From NCBI GenBank assembly GCA_964458325.1, contig CAYWIM010000010.1:7057-71056 (forward strand): DNA of 64,000 nucleotides, read 5' to 3'. The DNA comes from JAGMXM01 sp964458325. GTDB taxonomy: Bacteria; Verrucomicrobiota; Verrucomicrobiia; Limisphaerales; UBA1319. Shown piece by piece: positions 48,931 to 58,063 of this stretch; positions within the stretch are counted from its first letter, which is position 1, and each line of letters begins with the position of its first letter. A program made the position numbers and the translations under genes. The notes beneath the pieces were generated by a model. It did not search any database. It had not been told where the DNA came from and was given only the letters and a program-made list of their open reading frames with translations.

Positions 48931-50814
48931 ATGAGCAACGAAACAAATCAAATCGACCTGGACCTGCATTTCCTGCCGGCCTGGGCCCAGCAATCGGCTG
49001 AAGTCAACCGGTATGCTGATTACGAGGGCGACACAAGGGCTGGAGCCGACCGGCGCCGGGGCGATCGCCCCCCATTCCGGGGGCGTCCGGATGCGCCGCG
49101 GCGCGATGGTCCAAGGCCTGAAGGGCGCCCGCTCGAAGGCAGGCGGGAAGGCCGGCCCGACCGGCGGCCGGATCGGCCCGGCCGCCCCGGGTGGCAGGGA
49201 CGAGGCGGGCCCGGACGGGGCGACCCCAGGGAACGGCGCGAGTCACCCCCGCCATTGCCGGAGGTGGAAGTCAACATCGTGCCCGAGGAGCACGGCGTGG
49301 CCGGCCTCGCCCGACAGATCAAGCTGACCGGACGGGCCTATCCGCTGTTCGATATCGCCCAGTTGATCCTCAAGAAACCCGACCGCTACAACGTGCGGTT
49401 CGCCGCCATCAAGAAGGCCGAGGGCCAAGTCGCGCAGCCGCTCTTCCTGTGCTCGCTGGATGACACCCTCTGGCTGTCCGAATCGCAGGCGGCCGACCAC
49501 GTGTTGCGGCGGCATTTTGACACGTTCTACCAGACGGATAAAATCCCCGCCGACGCCCCCAAGGGTGTGTTCACCTTCGTCGCCCAGTGCGGCATCAGCG
49601 GGGTGATCCTGGGCCCGCCCAACTACCACGATTACCAGACCAAGCTGCGCCGGCTCCACGCCGAGCGGTTCGCGAACATGCCGTTCGAGGCCTATCGGGC
49701 TCGAGTCCGGATCGTCCGGGACGAAGCCGTCGTCAAACAGTGGCTCGAGGAGCAGAGCTTCCGGCTCGAGTACGTCTGCCTGAACGTGCCGGATCCGCTG
49801 AAGCTCTCGAGCCGCGAGGAGGTCGAGAAGCACTTTCGCGAAACGCATCTGTCCAACGTCGTCCAGCAGGTCGACAGCCACATGATGAATGGCGTCGCGG
49901 CTCGGTCGCTGCCCAGCGGCCCGATGCAGGCCCTGGTCCGAGCAGCCTACGAAGATCAGCGGCGCTTCCCGCTCCGGCTGGCCACGGTGCTGAGCCAGAT
50001 GTTCGCCGCCGAGGGGCTCCAGTTCTTCAAGGTCAATAAGGCCGTCACACACGTGTCCGTGGCCCGTCCGCGACACCTCGATATCACCTCCGCCCCGGTG
50101 TCCGACGGCATCAAGCGGATCATGATCTTCATCCTCGAGCATCCGGGGTGCAACCGGCGGCAGTTGATCGAGACCTTGGCGCCTCCGCCCCCGCTGCCCA
50201 TCGTTCCACCCACGCCCCCGCCGATGCCGTGCCTCGAGACCCCCGCGCCCGCCCAGCCCGTAGGCGCGGGCACGGCCGAAGAGGCGCAACCTGCCGAAGC
50301 TGCCCCGGCCGCCCCGAGCGCCGAACCCGCCTCAGCCCAAGGGCAAGGGGCCGAACCCGCCGCAGCCGGGCCGGGCGCGGGCGAACCTCAGCCGACCGAA
50401 GAGATGAAGGCGGTGATCGGGGATCTGCATTGGCTGGTTCACCAGGGACATGTGATCGAGTTTGCCAACGGCTCGCTCGAGACCGCAAAACCGGCCCCTC
50501 CGCCCCCTCCGCCTCGGCCGCCAAGACCGTCGCCGCCTCGGAAGGCCGATGCGACGGCGGCGCCCGCCGATGCCGCGGCCGCGGCCGCACCGGTTGCGGG
50601 TGAAACAGCCCCGCCGGCGGCGGAGCCCGCCTTGACGGCGCCCCCTGAACCTCCGGTCGAAAGCCCCGCCGCGCCTGAAGCGGTCGCACCGCCATCTCCG
50701 CCAGAAGCCGAAGCGGCTTCGACGGCTGTTCCTGAAACGGGGCCGTTGCCGGCCGATGAGCAGCCCGCGGCAGCCCAACCGCCGCCCGCGGAGCCGCCGC
50801 CTCCAACGCCGTAA
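48931..50814 (+). CDS. Conserved verrucomicrobial protein with RG-rich N-terminus and Ala/Pro-rich C-terminus
   Basis: 627 residues. It starts MSNETNQIDLDLHFLPAWAQ. Residues about 35-110 are almost only Arg, Gly, Asp and Pro (RRDGPRPEGRPLEGRREGR), like RGG-type RNA-binding linkers. Residues about 112-415 look folded (AYPLFDIAQLILKKPDRYN, QPLFLCSLDDTLWLSES, CLNVPDPLKLSSREEVEKHF), perhaps a family recurring in Verrucomicrobiota. Residues about 475-540 include TEEMKAVIGDLHWLVHQGHV, helix-turn-helix-like, between Ala/Pro tracts. An RNA-associated role is an inference from composition. ATG has GCGGCAGTGAACGC upstream without a clear ribosome-binding site. Base composition is normal for the window. 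Confidence 0.75.
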   Translation: MSNETNQIDLDLHFLPAWAQQSAEVNRYADYEGDTRAGADRRRGDRPPFRGRPDAPRRDGPRPEGRPLEGRREGRPDRRPDRPGRPGWQGRGGPGRGDPRERRESPPPLPEVEVNIVPEEHGVAGLARQIKLTGRAYPLFDIAQLILKKPDRYNVRFAAIKKAEGQVAQPLFLCSLDDTLWLSESQAADHVLRRHFDTFYQTDKIPADAPKGVFTFVAQCGISGVILGPPNYHDYQTKLRRLHAERFANMPFEAYRARVRIVRDEAVVKQWLEEQSFRLEYVCLNVPDPLKLSSREEVEKHFRETHLSNVVQQVDSHMMNGVAARSLPSGPMQALVRAAYEDQRRFPLRLATVLSQMFAAEGLQFFKVNKAVTHVSVARPRHLDITSAPVSDGIKRIMIFILEHPGCNRRQLIETLAPPPPLPIVPPTPPPMPCLETPAPAQPVGAGTAEEAQPAEAAPAAPSAEPASAQGQGAEPAAAGPGAGEPQPTEEMKAVIGDLHWLVHQGHVIEFANGSLETAKPAPPPPPPRPPRPSPPRKADATAAPADAAAAAAPVAGETAPPAAEPALTAPPEPPVESPAAPEAVAPPSPPEAEAASTAVPETGPLPADEQPAAAQPPPAEPPPPTP

Positions 50815-50933
50815 CCAAGTCCAGCCGGGGCGCGGCCGATCCGAAAATGGCTGTTCGGCTGGCGAGCTGTCGTTGGGGAGCCCGCGTGCGCCTCATCGGA
50901 TGTCTTTGAGTCGAAAGAGAAAGGATTGCATCC

Positions 50934-53039
50934 ATGAATCGGAATCGACATGCATCATCAGGAGTCTCATCCGTGCAAGCCGGCCGGGTCGTGCGCGGCG
51001 GACTCATGACGCGAGCTATAGGGATCATCGGGCTCTGGTTGGCGGCCGCCGCGGGATCGAGCGCGGGTTCGGAGCTGGCCTACCGGGACCTGGTGGGGCG
51101 ATTGACTGATTTAGAGATCTTGACGCAGCCGCCGGTCGAGGGCGAGCGTTGCGCCCAGTGGTCAAGCTACGACCGCGCCAGCCGGTGGGACGCCGCGACC
51201 GGCAAGTATGCGGGTTGGGATGCCAACGGCGATGGAAGCGGCTATATCCGCAAGGAGGGCGACTCGTTCGTGCTGGCCGAGATGGCCGGACCGGGCTGTA
51301 TATGGCGGATATGGTCCGCGTTGCCGGAGAAGGGCCACGTGCGCATCTATCTGGATGGCGCGGCCGCGCCGGCTGTGGATCTGCCGTTTGTCGGTTATTT
51401 CGATCGCGAGAACGAGCCGTTCACCCGGCCGGCTTTGGTGCACACCGTCGCCCGGGGCTGGAACAACTACACGCCGATCCCCTACCAGAAATCATGTAAA
51501 ATCGTCGCGGATGCCGGGTGGGGCCGGTATTACCAGTTCGTCTACAGCACGTTTCCGGCTGGCACGCGGGTTCCCACATTCCGGCGGGCGGTCAGCGCGG
51601 CGGACGCTCGAGCGCTGGATGAGGCCAACGCGCGGCTCGAAGCGGGGGAGCGATTCGCCGCAAGCGTCCCGGCTGGCAGCGCCATCGAGAGATTCCGTCC
51701 CGTGGTCCGTGTCGGGCCGGGAAAGCGGGCCGCCATTGCCCGTCTGAGCGGCGCCGGTGCGATCGTCAATTTCCGGGCGCGCCTGGATCTGCCCCAGTCC
51801 CCGGCGGATCGGACCGTGCTGCGGGAGCTGACTTTGCGGATGGCATGGGATGGCGAATCGTCGCCCAGCGTCTGGTCGCCCCTGGGGGATTTCTTCGGGA
51901 CGGCAGCCGGCGCCAACCGGTATGAATCCCTCCCGCTCGGGCTGGCCGAGTCGGGCTGGTGGTATTGTCACTGGTGGATGCCGTTTGCCGATGGCGCGCT
52001 GATCGAGATCGAGAACGACGGCTCGGAGGAGCGCGCCATCGAGTTCGAGGTGGACCGAGTCCGCTGGCCGCTCGAGCAGGCGGAGAGCCGCGCGCGGTTT
52101 CATGCCAAATGGCATCGAGACGCCTTCCTCCCCGCCGAGCCGGAGCGGGCGATCGACTGGACCATCCTCGACACCGCCGGCTCCGGGCGCTTCGTGGGAG
52201 TCATGCTGCACGTCTGGAACCCCCGAGGCTCGTGGTGGGGCGAGGGAGACGAGAAGTTCTTCGTCGATGGCGAGAGGTTCCCTTCGACAATCGGCACGGG
52301 CTCGGAGGATTATTTCGGGTATGCATGGTGCGATCCGGCCTTGTTCCAAAACGCGTTCCACAACCAGACCATCTCGATGGGGAACAAGGGCCACGTGTCG
52401 GTGAACCGCTGGCATATCGCCGATGCCATCCCGTTCCAGAAGTCCTTTGCGGGGTATATCGAGAAGTATTATCCGAACCGCCGGCCGACGCTCTATGCGG
52501 CAGTGGCCTATTGGTATTTGAAGCCCGGGGGCCGTGATCCCTACGAGCCGCTGCCGCTGAGCGAGCGCGCCGGGTACTGGACCGAGATCGCCACCTGGAA
52601 AGCGCCGGGCGCCATCGAGGGCGAACAGCTCCGGGTCCTGCGCAAGACCGCCGGCAACCCGCACGAGCAGACGCTCGACCAATTCGAGGGCCAGTGGAGC
52701 AATGGGGCCCATTTGTGGTGGATTCAGGCCAAGCCCGGCGACCAGCTCGACCTGGCCATCCCGGTCAAGCAAACCGGCAAATATCGCCTGGCGCTCCAGA
52801 TGACTCGAGCGCCCGATTACGGCATCGTCCAGCTGCGGCTCGATGGGGTGGCCCTGGGCAAACCGATCGATCTCTACCACCCCAGCGTGGCCCCGACGGG
52901 GTTGGTCGATCTGGGCGAGCACGCCCTCTCTGCCGGCCAACACCGGCTCACTCTCGAAATCGTGGGCGCCAATTCCCAGGCCAAGAAATCTTACATGGCC
53001 GGTTTGGATTATGTGAAGCTCGACCGGCTCGATCCATGA
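50934..53039 (+). CDS. Secreted GH172 (DUF2961) glycoside hydrolase
   Basis: 701 residues; ATG 51006 would give a shorter leader. A signal peptide (AIGIIGLWLAAAAGSSAG) is followed by SYDRASRWD, then the core DUF2961 block: GSWWGEGDEKFFVDGE and STIGTGSEDYFGYAW, whose glutamates would be nucleophile and acid/base. The end (FEGQWSNGAHLWWIQAKPG, YRLALQMTRAPDYGIV) is a beta-sandwich extension. Characterised GH172 members act on alpha-D-fructofuranose or D-arabinofuranose linkages. It is immediately followed by hemB; if hemB starts at 53036, the genes overlap by ATGA. Confidence 0.88.
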   Translation: MNRNRHASSGVSSVQAGRVVRGGLMTRAIGIIGLWLAAAAGSSAGSELAYRDLVGRLTDLEILTQPPVEGERCAQWSSYDRASRWDAATGKYAGWDANGDGSGYIRKEGDSFVLAEMAGPGCIWRIWSALPEKGHVRIYLDGAAAPAVDLPFVGYFDRENEPFTRPALVHTVARGWNNYTPIPYQKSCKIVADAGWGRYYQFVYSTFPAGTRVPTFRRAVSAADARALDEANARLEAGERFAASVPAGSAIERFRPVVRVGPGKRAAIARLSGAGAIVNFRARLDLPQSPADRTVLRELTLRMAWDGESSPSVWSPLGDFFGTAAGANRYESLPLGLAESGWWYCHWWMPFADGALIEIENDGSEERAIEFEVDRVRWPLEQAESRARFHAKWHRDAFLPAEPERAIDWTILDTAGSGRFVGVMLHVWNPRGSWWGEGDEKFFVDGERFPSTIGTGSEDYFGYAWCDPALFQNAFHNQTISMGNKGHVSVNRWHIADAIPFQKSFAGYIEKYYPNRRPTLYAAVAYWYLKPGGRDPYEPLPLSERAGYWTEIATWKAPGAIEGEQLRVLRKTAGNPHEQTLDQFEGQWSNGAHLWWIQAKPGDQLDLAIPVKQTGKYRLALQMTRAPDYGIVQLRLDGVALGKPIDLYHPSVAPTGLVDLGEHALSAGQHRLTLEIVGANSQAKKSYMAGLDYVKLDRLDP

Positions 53040-53080
53040 CCGGGTGGTCATCGGAGCCGGTCCGATCCGAACGCATCGCC

Positions 53081-54088
53081 ATGCCAGCCTATCCTGCCGC
53101 GGGCTTCCCCGAGTATCGCATGCGCCGGCTCCGGCGGACGCCCATGCTTCGCCAGCTGGTGGCGGAGACCAGGATCAGCGCTGACCAGCTGGTCTGGCCC
53201 TGTTTCGCCCGGCCCGGCCGGCGGCTGCGCCGGCCTGTGCCCACGATGCCGGGAGTGTTCCAGCTCTCCCCGGACGAGCTGGTGCGAGAGGCCGGGCGCG
53301 CGGTCGAGGCCGGCGTGCCGGCGATTCTCCTGTTCGGGATCCCCGCCGCCAAGGATGAGCGCGCCAGCGGCGCCTACGCCCGGAACGGGATCGTTCCCCA
53401 AACGATCCGAGCCCTCAAGCGCGAGCACCCTGATCTCCTGGTGATCGCAGATGTCTGCCTGTGCGAATACATGAGCCATGGGCATTGCGGAATCGTGCGA
53501 ACCGGGGCTGGGGGGCCCCGGGTGGACAACGACGCCACGCTCGATCTGCTGGCGCGATCGGCGGTCTGCTACACCGAGGCCGGCGCCGATCTGGTGGCCC
53601 CCAGCGACATGATGGACGGACGCGTCCGGGCCATCCGAGAGGCCCTCGACCATCGAGGCTTCACCGACACGCCCATCCTCTCCTACGCCGCGAAATTCGC
53701 ATCCTCATTCTACGGTCCTTTCCGCGAGGCGGCAGAATCCGCGCCCCAGTTCGGGGATCGGCGGAGCTATCAAATGGATCCGCGCAACGGCCAGGAAGCG
53801 CTGCGCGAGGTGGCGCTCGATATTGCCGAGGGCGCCGACCTGGTGATGGTGAAGCCCGCTCTGCCTTGCTTGGATCTGATCTATCGGGTCAAGACCACCT
53901 TCGGATATCCGACCGCGGCCTACGCGGTCAGCGGCGAATTCGCCATGATCAAAGCCGCAGCCCAGCGCGGCTGGCTGGACGAGCGGGCGGTGACGATGGA
54001 AACCCTGCTCTCGATGCGGCGGGCGGGAGCGGACATTCTGATCACCTACGCGGCGGTCGAGGTGGCCCGGTGGCTGCGCGAGGGGTAG
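53081..54088 (+). CDS. hemB: Delta-aminolevulinic acid dehydratase (porphobilinogen synthase)
   Basis: 335 residues from ATG 53081 (family-like start, PAYPAAGFPEYRMRRLR). An alternative ATG 53036 overlaps the preceding stop. ADVCLCEYMSHGHCG supplies the zinc-binding cysteines; SYAAKFASSFYGPFREA holds one catalytic Lys and DLVMVKPALPCLD the Schiff-base Lys. Condenses two 5-aminolevulinate to porphobilinogen for haem. Unusual location behind a glycosidase, likely co-transcribed. Full length and intact. Confidence 0.96.
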   Translation: MPAYPAAGFPEYRMRRLRRTPMLRQLVAETRISADQLVWPCFARPGRRLRRPVPTMPGVFQLSPDELVREAGRAVEAGVPAILLFGIPAAKDERASGAYARNGIVPQTIRALKREHPDLLVIADVCLCEYMSHGHCGIVRTGAGGPRVDNDATLDLLARSAVCYTEAGADLVAPSDMMDGRVRAIREALDHRGFTDTPILSYAAKFASSFYGPFREAAESAPQFGDRRSYQMDPRNGQEALREVALDIAEGADLVMVKPALPCLDLIYRVKTTFGYPTAAYAVSGEFAMIKAAAQRGWLDERAVTMETLLSMRRAGADILITYAAVEVARWLREG

Positions 54089-54107
54089 AAGCCGAACCCC
54101 GCGGATT

Positions 54108-54611
54108 CTAGCTGGCGCGAATGATGGCCCACAGGAGAAGGCCCACCACGATCACGCCTAGCACGACCCCGGCGACGATGAAGGCCAGGTTGATCTTGTT
54201 GCTTTTCTTTCGGAACAGGGCGTCGGTGGGCAGGTTGGCCGGTTTGGCGCCCGGCTCCAAAGAGGACAGCTTGACGCCCGGATGCTTCGACTCGACGATT
54301 TGCTTGGGCTTGCCGGCCGCGTTCTTTTCGTCCTCGAGGCGGAGCTGAACGCCGCCGAGCTGGAGGATCTGGCCGAGCTTGAGCGCAGCTTCCTTGACGG
54401 GTTCACCGTTGATGAACGTCCCGTTGGTCGAGTCAAGATCCCGCACGATGCAATCTGCACCGCGAATCTGGATTTCGCAGTGGTGGCTCGACACAGAAGG
54501 CTCGGAGATCTGGAAAGCATTGTCCTCCAAACGACCGATGGTAGTCTTCTCTCCCTTCAGGTCGTAGGAGCGCCCCGCAAAACCCTCAGTCAGCACAACT
54601 AGTTTGGCCAT
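54108..54611 (-). CDS. FHA-domain protein with C-terminal membrane anchor
   Basis: 167 residues. Residues 1-95 form an FHA domain: TIGRLEDNAFQI (Gly-Arg), PSVSSHHCEI (Ser-His) and DSTNGTFINGEPV (Asn). It would bind phosphothreonine peptides. Residues about 138-165 (INLAFIVAGVVLGVIVVGLLL) are one TM segment, with nothing beyond, so it is tail-anchored and exposed to the cytoplasm. No kinase is nearby. A good promoter lies at 54632-54659. Confidence 0.88.
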   Translation of the reverse strand: MAKLVVLTEGFAGRSYDLKGEKTTIGRLEDNAFQISEPSVSSHHCEIQIRGADCIVRDLDSTNGTFINGEPVKEAALKLGQILQLGGVQLRLEDEKNAAGKPKQIVESKHPGVKLSSLEPGAKPANLPTDALFRKKSNKINLAFIVAGVVLGVIVVGLLLWAIIRAS

Positions 54612-54631
54612 AGGACGGTCAGGTGGGTAGA

Positions 54632-54659
54632 ATTATCTTCAGCCGTCCCTCCAAGTCAA
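54632..54659 (-). promoter_or_regulatory. Sigma70-type promoter of the FHA gene
   Basis: On the minus strand TTGACT (-35) is separated by 16 bases from GATAAT (-10), each one mismatch from consensus. The -10 box ends 20 bases before the FHA gene ATG, giving a short leader with no strong Shine-Dalgarno. Confidence 0.6.
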
Positions 54660-54715
54660 TCGGTTTTATGAGCCCTCTGCGCTTTTGCGCTTTTTCCAGC
54701 GCCGAGGCCTCCGGA

Positions 54716-55867
54716 TCAGGATTTCTCGATCATATGCCGGAACTGATCGAAGAGCGAGGTGGTGTCGTGGGGGCCCGGCGATGCCTCGGGATGATATTGA
54801 ACGCAGAAGATCGGCCGCTGGCGATGACGCATTCCCTCGACCGTCTGGTCGTTGAGATTGATCCGATCCACCACGATTTCCGAGGGCAGAGAGGCTGGAT
54901 CAACCGCAAACCCGTGGTTTTGCGAGGTGATTTCGACTTGTCCGGACTCGAGGTTTTTCACTGGCTGATTTCCGCCCCGATGGCCGAACTTGAGCTTGAA
55001 CGTCGTGCCGCCCATCGCCAGGCCCAGGATCTGGTGTCCAAGGCAGATGCCGAAGATCGGAATGCCGGTGAGGATCAGGTCGCGGACTGTCTGGACTGCA
55101 TAATCGAGCGCGGCAGGATCGCCCGGCCCATTGGACAGGAAAATGCCCGCCGGCCGATGGCTGAGCGCATCCGCAGCCGGTGTGTGGGCCGGCACAACCC
55201 GGACTTGAAACCCCCGCTGACGCAAGCGGCGCAGGATGTTGTACTTGATCCCAAAATCATAGGCCACAATGGGGATGTCCGCTGGAGGCAGGGGATCCCG
55301 AACCTGGCGGGGGTTTCCGGTCGTTTCAGCGGTCGCGAGCCGAAAGTTGGCGCTCGAGGCATCCTCCCACACGAAGTCGTTCGAGTGCGTCACTTCGCGC
55401 ACGTAATCGACCCCGACCAATCCATGCCAGGACCGGGCCTGTTCCAGGGCGTCCTCGTCCGCGATGCCTTCGGTCGAGATCACGCCCTTGAGGGCGCCGC
55501 GAACCCGCAATTTCTTGGTCAGCGCGCGGGTGTCGACTCCTTGAATACCCGGGATGCCGTGCCGGAGGAGGTAATCCCCAAGGGGTTCGTCCGCGCGCCA
55601 GTTGCTGTGGAGCGGGGCGAGCTCGCGGATGACCAAGCCGCCTACGTGCGGCTGCCAGGACTCGATGTCTTCGACGTTCACCCCGCAATTGCCGATCAGG
55701 GGATACGTCATCGTCACGATCTGCCCTTTGTAGGACGGATCGGTCAGGATCTCCTGGTAGCCCGTCATCGAGGTGTTGAAACAGACCTCGCCCCGGGCCG
55801 TGCCTCGGGCGCCAAAGCCTTCCCCGTCATAGACGGTGCCGTCTTCGAGTGCCAGAATCGCCTTCAT
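54716..55867 (-). CDS. carA: Carbamoyl-phosphate synthase small subunit
   Basis: 383 residues. [19 protein letters not shown], then [20 protein letters not shown], are the CarA N-terminal domain. The class I glutamine amidotransferase domain holds [15 protein letters not shown] (catalytic Cys), and [10 protein letters not shown] supplies the His and Glu. It releases ammonia from glutamine for the large subunit CarB, which is not in the window. Genes for pyrimidine synthesis (pyrC at 56413) lie close on the same strand. Full length. Confidence 0.96.
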   Translation of the reverse strand: MKAILALEDGTVYDGEGFGARGTARGEVCFNTSMTGYQEILTDPSYKGQIVTMTYPLIGNCGVNVEDIESWQPHVGGLVIRELAPLHSNWRADEPLGDYLLRHGIPGIQGVDTRALTKKLRVRGALKGVISTEGIADEDALEQARSWHGLVGVDYVREVTHSNDFVWEDASSANFRLATAETTGNPRQVRDPLPPADIPIVAYDFGIKYNILRRLRQRGFQVRVVPAHTPAADALSHRPAGIFLSNGPGDPAALDYAVQTVRDLILTGIPIFGICLGHQILGLAMGGTTFKLKFGHRGGNQPVKNLESGQVEITSQNHGFAVDPASLPSEIVVDRINLNDQTVEGMRHRQRPIFCVQYHPEASPGPHDTTSLFDQFRHMIEKS

Positions 55868-55948
55868 CCCATAGGCTGCCCCTGGCCGGGAGGCGCCCCC
55901 CCCTGCCGCCCGGCGTCCGTTCTTCAGGAAACAATCGAGCGCTTCACC

Positions 55949-56383
55949 CTATTTCCGGAGCTTCTCAATCTCGGCGATGAAGGGCTTTGGACCGCCCCGC
56001 ATGTAACCCAGCTGCCCCACTTTCTTGCCCGCGCTGTCCAGCACGATCACGGTGGGATAGCCGCGGATGGCGTATTCCTGCTGAAGGGCGCGGTTGGCCT
56101 TCTTGAGATCATCCGACTGCGGTTTCTTTCGGGGGAAATCGATCTCGACCAGCACCAGGTTCTTGGCGCTGAATTCGGCGAACTCGGGCGTCTTGAAAAT
56201 CTCGTCCCGCAGCTTGAAGCACCAGGGGCACCAGTCCGATCCGGTGAAGTTGATCAGGACGAGTCTCTTCTCCTGGGCGGCCTTTTGCTTGGCCGCAGGA
56301 AGGTCGGTCGTCCAGACCAGTTCGGCGGCGTTCAGCGCCGCCATCATCCAAGCCATCGTTAGTCCGATCATCAGCTTTTTCAT
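55949..56383 (-). CDS. Exported thioredoxin-fold protein
   Basis: 144 residues from ATG 56383 (ATG 56389 adds two). A signal peptide (MKKLMIGLTMAWMMAALNAA) is followed by VLINFTGSDWCPWCFKLRDE with the redox pair Cys52-Cys55 (CPWC), and the cis-Pro block RGYPTVIVLD. This is the thioredoxin-like family DUF255/thioredoxin_7 sort, periplasmic. Role: disulphide reduction in the envelope (inference). It sits between pyrC and carA. Confidence 0.88.
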   Translation of the reverse strand: MKKLMIGLTMAWMMAALNAAELVWTTDLPAAKQKAAQEKRLVLINFTGSDWCPWCFKLRDEIFKTPEFAEFSAKNLVLVEIDFPRKKPQSDDLKKANRALQQEYAIRGYPTVIVLDSAGKKVGQLGYMRGGPKPFIAEIEKLRK

Positions 56384-56412
56384 AGGCATCACGTCAACCG
56401 CGATAATTTGCG

Positions 56413-57810
56413 CTATTTTTCGATATTGGCAAACCGGTTTTGTTCGCTCCACGCGAGCTGGCCGCTCACGAACGTCGCGACCGCCTTGCCCCGCAACGGC
56501 CACAGGTCGAAAGGCGTGTTCCGGGATTTGCTGGCCGACTGGCTGGCGTCGAACGTCCATCTCAGGTCCGGATCCATCACTGTGATGTCGGCGTCGGCCC
56601 CGGCTTCGAGCGTTGCCCGGCGCAAGCCGAGGATCCGAGCCGGGCCGGTGGTGAACCGGGCGATCAGCTCGGGCAACGGCATCCGGCCCGAATGAACCAG
56701 CTGCATCAGGCTCAGCCCCAGCGCAGTCTCGAGCCCGATGATCCCGAAGGGCGCGTAGTCGAACTCGACCTCTTTCTCGAACCCGCAATGCGGGGCATGA
56801 TCGGTGGCGATCACCTCGAGGGTGCCATCGGCCAGGGCGTCCAGGATGGCGGCGCGGTCCTCGGCCGTCCGCAGCGGAGGGTTCATCTTGAAGCGCGTAT
56901 CGTAGACCGGCCACGCCGGATGCGCAGCCCCGGCGGGCAGGTCCCGACCCAGGATGTCACGGCCATCCGCTTCCCAGAAGGCGTCGCTTCCAGCCAGCGC
57001 CGCATCCGTCAGGGTGAAATGGTGCGGGCAAGCCTCCCCCGAGATGGGCAGGCCGCGCTGGCGGGCGGCGCGCAGCAGGCGGACGCTCCCCGCCGTGCTC
57101 ACGTGCTGGCAGTGCACCCGCGCCCCGGTCAGGTCCGCCAGCAGGATGTCCCGCGCGACGATCGTTTCCTCGCCGATGGCCGGCCAGCCGCGAAGCCCCA
57201 GCACGGTGCTCCAATAGCCCTCGTGCGCCACGCCGTCCGTCACCAGCGCGTAATCCTGGCAATGATCGAGCACGGCAAGATCGAAAAGGCGCGCATACTC
57301 GATCGCGCGCCGCATCAGCTCGCTGTTCTGAACGCATTGGCCGTCGTCCGTGATCGCGGCCACGCCCGCGCGTTTGAGCGAGCCGATGGGGGCCATCTCC
57401 TCGCCGGCCAGGTTGCGGGTGATGGCCCCGGCCACGAGGACGTGCGCGGACGCCTCGCGCGATGCGATCTCGTGGATCAGGGCGACCGTGCCAGCGGTGT
57501 CGACCGGGGGCGACGTGTTGGGCATGGCCAGCACCGTTGTGAAACCGCCTCGGACGGCGGCGGCGGTGCCGGTGGCGATGGTCTCCTTGGCGGTCTGGCC
57601 GGGCTCGCGCAGGTGCACGTGCATGTCGATCAGCCCGGGGCAGACGACCAGGCCGCTGACATCGATGCGGCGCGCGTCCCGGGCAGCGGGTTCGCTGGCG
57701 AGCGAGCCGACTGCGGCGATCTTGCCGTCCCGGACCAGCACATCGGCTCGGGCGTCGAGGCGGCTGGCGGGGTCGATGACCCGTCCGCCGGCTAGCAACA
57801 GGGCGTTCAT
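56413..57810 (-). CDS. pyrC: Dihydroorotase
   Basis: 465 residues from ATG 57810; codon 57825 is also usable. GLIDMHVHLREPG is the metal HxH motif with the class-typical Arg, TDDGQCV, HCQHVST and ATDHAPH complete the zinc and catalytic residues (type I dihydroorotase, no fusion). Cyclises N-carbamoyl-aspartate to dihydroorotate. The pyrB gene often found before it is absent. Divergent from tRNA-Gly. Confidence 0.95.
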   Translation of the reverse strand: MNALLLAGGRVIDPASRLDARADVLVRDGKIAAVGSLASEPAARDARRIDVSGLVVCPGLIDMHVHLREPGQTAKETIATGTAAAVRGGFTTVLAMPNTSPPVDTAGTVALIHEIASREASAHVLVAGAITRNLAGEEMAPIGSLKRAGVAAITDDGQCVQNSELMRRAIEYARLFDLAVLDHCQDYALVTDGVAHEGYWSTVLGLRGWPAIGEETIVARDILLADLTGARVHCQHVSTAGSVRLLRAARQRGLPISGEACPHHFTLTDAALAGSDAFWEADGRDILGRDLPAGAAHPAWPVYDTRFKMNPPLRTAEDRAAILDALADGTLEVIATDHAPHCGFEKEVEFDYAPFGIIGLETALGLSLMQLVHSGRMPLPELIARFTTGPARILGLRRATLEAGADADITVMDPDLRWTFDASQSASKSRNTPFDLWPLRGKAVATFVSGQLAWSEQNRFANIEK

Positions 57811-57874
57811 GGTGGCGATTGTCATCCGGCCGGAGCCGCCCGGCATATCGGCACGAAACTAAAGCACAGCCCCA

Positions 57875-57902
57875 TTGACAAGACAAGCGCGCTTGTTACA
57901 CT
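57875..57902 (+). promoter_or_regulatory. Promoter of tRNA-Gly with palindromic spacer
   Basis: TTGACA, 16 bases, TACACT. The spacer holds a perfect 14-base palindrome, ACAAGCGCGCTTGT (57883-57896). The start point would fall near 57909, about 80 bases before the tRNA, giving a 5' leader. Confidence 0.6.
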
Positions 57903-57989
57903 GTGAAAGTCGCAGGCGACCTCGATTCGAAGATGCGGTTACCTTCCGAGCGGTGGACTGCCCGTTCGAATCGCGCGCAGCTCAGGCAT

Positions 57990-58063
57990 GCGGGTGTAGC
58001 TCAATGGTAGAGTTCCAGCCTTCCAAGCTGGTCACGTGGGTTCGATTCCCATCACCCGCTCCA
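57990..58063 (+). tRNA. tRNA-Gly(TCC)
   Basis: 74 bases including an encoded CCA. Acceptor GCGGGTG pairs with CACCCGC. D-arm GCTC..GAG.. is followed by anticodon stem CCAGC/GCTGG with loop CTTCCAA (anticodon TCC, Gly GGA). The T-arm is GTGGGTTCGATTCCCAT. The discriminator is T58060 with CCA at 58061-58063. It reads GGA and wobble GGG codons. An intact tRNA with an integrase remnant 550 bases downstream suggests an island insertion site. Confidence 0.96.

Noticed and set aside
57990..58063. Second tRNA or tmRNA near the island
   Set aside because: Only one cloverleaf could be folded; no other tRNA-like sequence noticed.
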